Assembly (NCBI GenBank): GCA_963674475.2
Contig: CAXXFQ010000033.1
Location: 744,001-808,000, forward strand
Length of the DNA stretch: 64,000 nucleotides
Source of the DNA: CAXXFQ01 sp963674475
Lineage (GTDB): Bacteria; Planctomycetota; Planctomycetia; Pirellulales; Thermoguttaceae
Reading direction: 5' to 3'
The position numbers and the translations under genes are program-made. Shown one piece after another: positions 63,678 to 64,000 of this stretch (within the stretch, counting starts at the first letter, position 1; every line of letters starts with the position of its first letter). The notes under the pieces are model-generated. The model saw only the letters and a list, made by a program, of their open reading frames with translations, ran no database searches and was not told the DNA's origin.

Positions 63678-64000
63678 CCGGCATGGCCATACCGCAACTT
63701 GTTTCTTTTTTTGTGATCCCTTGGGGGGCGAAAAAAAACGCATTGATGTTTGGGGCCGAAAACCGCAAGGGAGCCTGGCATGGGCGATCCTCAAGCAGCC
63801 GAATCCATCTTTACCGGTCGCGATTGATATCGAGTCGGATAACGACCGAGCTTCCTATTGTCGAAAACGCCTGCGGCGTCGACGTTGGCACTTCGCGGCG
63901 AGGTTGAGGCCCTGTTAAATGCGCACGCTCCGCGCGGGCCGCTTCATGGAGGACGAAGACGCTTCCCAGGTTGCCGAGATGCACGCAGCTAACTGGTCAA
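63678..64000. other. Right edge, no supported gene
   Basis: Short frames only. A frame opening at the ATG near 63919 runs to the window end and might be the start of the next gene, but there is no clear ribosome site. Confidence 0.35.

Overview
The window looks like a planctomycete genome (Pirellulales-like). The evidence is a DUF1549/DUF1553 protein next to a DUF1501 protein, a DUF1559 prepilin-like protein, a PEP-CTERM protein with dockerin-type repeats, FG-GAP/VCBS and SEC-C proteins, a TIGR02999-type ECF sigma factor, and a Rieske/cytochrome b operon with cytochrome c domains fused to the b subunit. Peptidoglycan genes (murE, murF, mraY, murG, and a detached mraZ) are present.

Left part, about 1-36.68 kb, is housekeeping DNA with intact genes. 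Minus strand: SEC-C protein, VCBS-repeat protein, two small membrane proteins, a GT4 glycosyltransferase, a ComB-like phosphatase, a GT-B-like protein and a HAD-like protein that has lost its catalytic aspartates; mraZ follows at 13.1 kb. Plus strand: a Tat-exported monooxygenase-domain protein, a Tat-exported protein, ribF, a DHH phosphoesterase, Rieske plus cytochrome b/c, a metal ABC transporter, murE-murF-mraY-murG, a membrane protein, gltX, coaX and a TrmH-type methyltransferase. An AT-rich nuclease-like gene on the minus strand (31 kb) looks foreign. Two families of hairpin-bearing intergenic repeats occur at 12.7, 26.6, 30.8 and 36.0 kb.

At about 36.68 kb two unrelated genes on opposite strands are both cut at their N-terminal ends. 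This is a rearrangement or an assembly join. To the right, genes are of a different type and at least seven are frameshifted, several at homopolymer runs, so sequencing error must be considered there.

Right part, 36.7-64 kb, starts with the most interesting locus: a TROVE/vWA protein (bacterial Ro60, Rsr) with two predicted Y RNAs upstream on the same strand. The larger RNA (40724-40866) carries a tRNA-mimicking module in permuted order (T-arm half before D-arm half) closed by a long terminal helix, the architecture known for YrlA. The second (41190-41263) shares the terminal-stem sequence. Two copies of a palindromic repeat flank the Ro gene. Then come a DUF1549/DUF1553-DUF1501-PPC gene set and two parallel minus-strand catabolic modules. 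Module 1 has GntR, PEP-CTERM, DUF1559, lipoprotein, sialidase-like, PfkB kinase and DHDPS-family lyase. Module 2 has a prepilin-leader/sialidase fusion, GntR, UroD/MtaA-like, SSS symporter, transaldolase-like and DHDPS-family lyase. They probably take up and split a sugar acid released by the sialidase-fold enzymes; the substrate cannot be read from sequence.

A second notable point is the cytochrome b. Aligned from memory to plastid b6, it keeps His86 and His187 (one heme) but has Tyr100 and Leu202 where the ligands of the second heme should be. Its partner Rieske protein lacks the Ser and Tyr that normally raise the cluster potential. This suggests a Rieske/cytb complex that cannot run a normal Q cycle.
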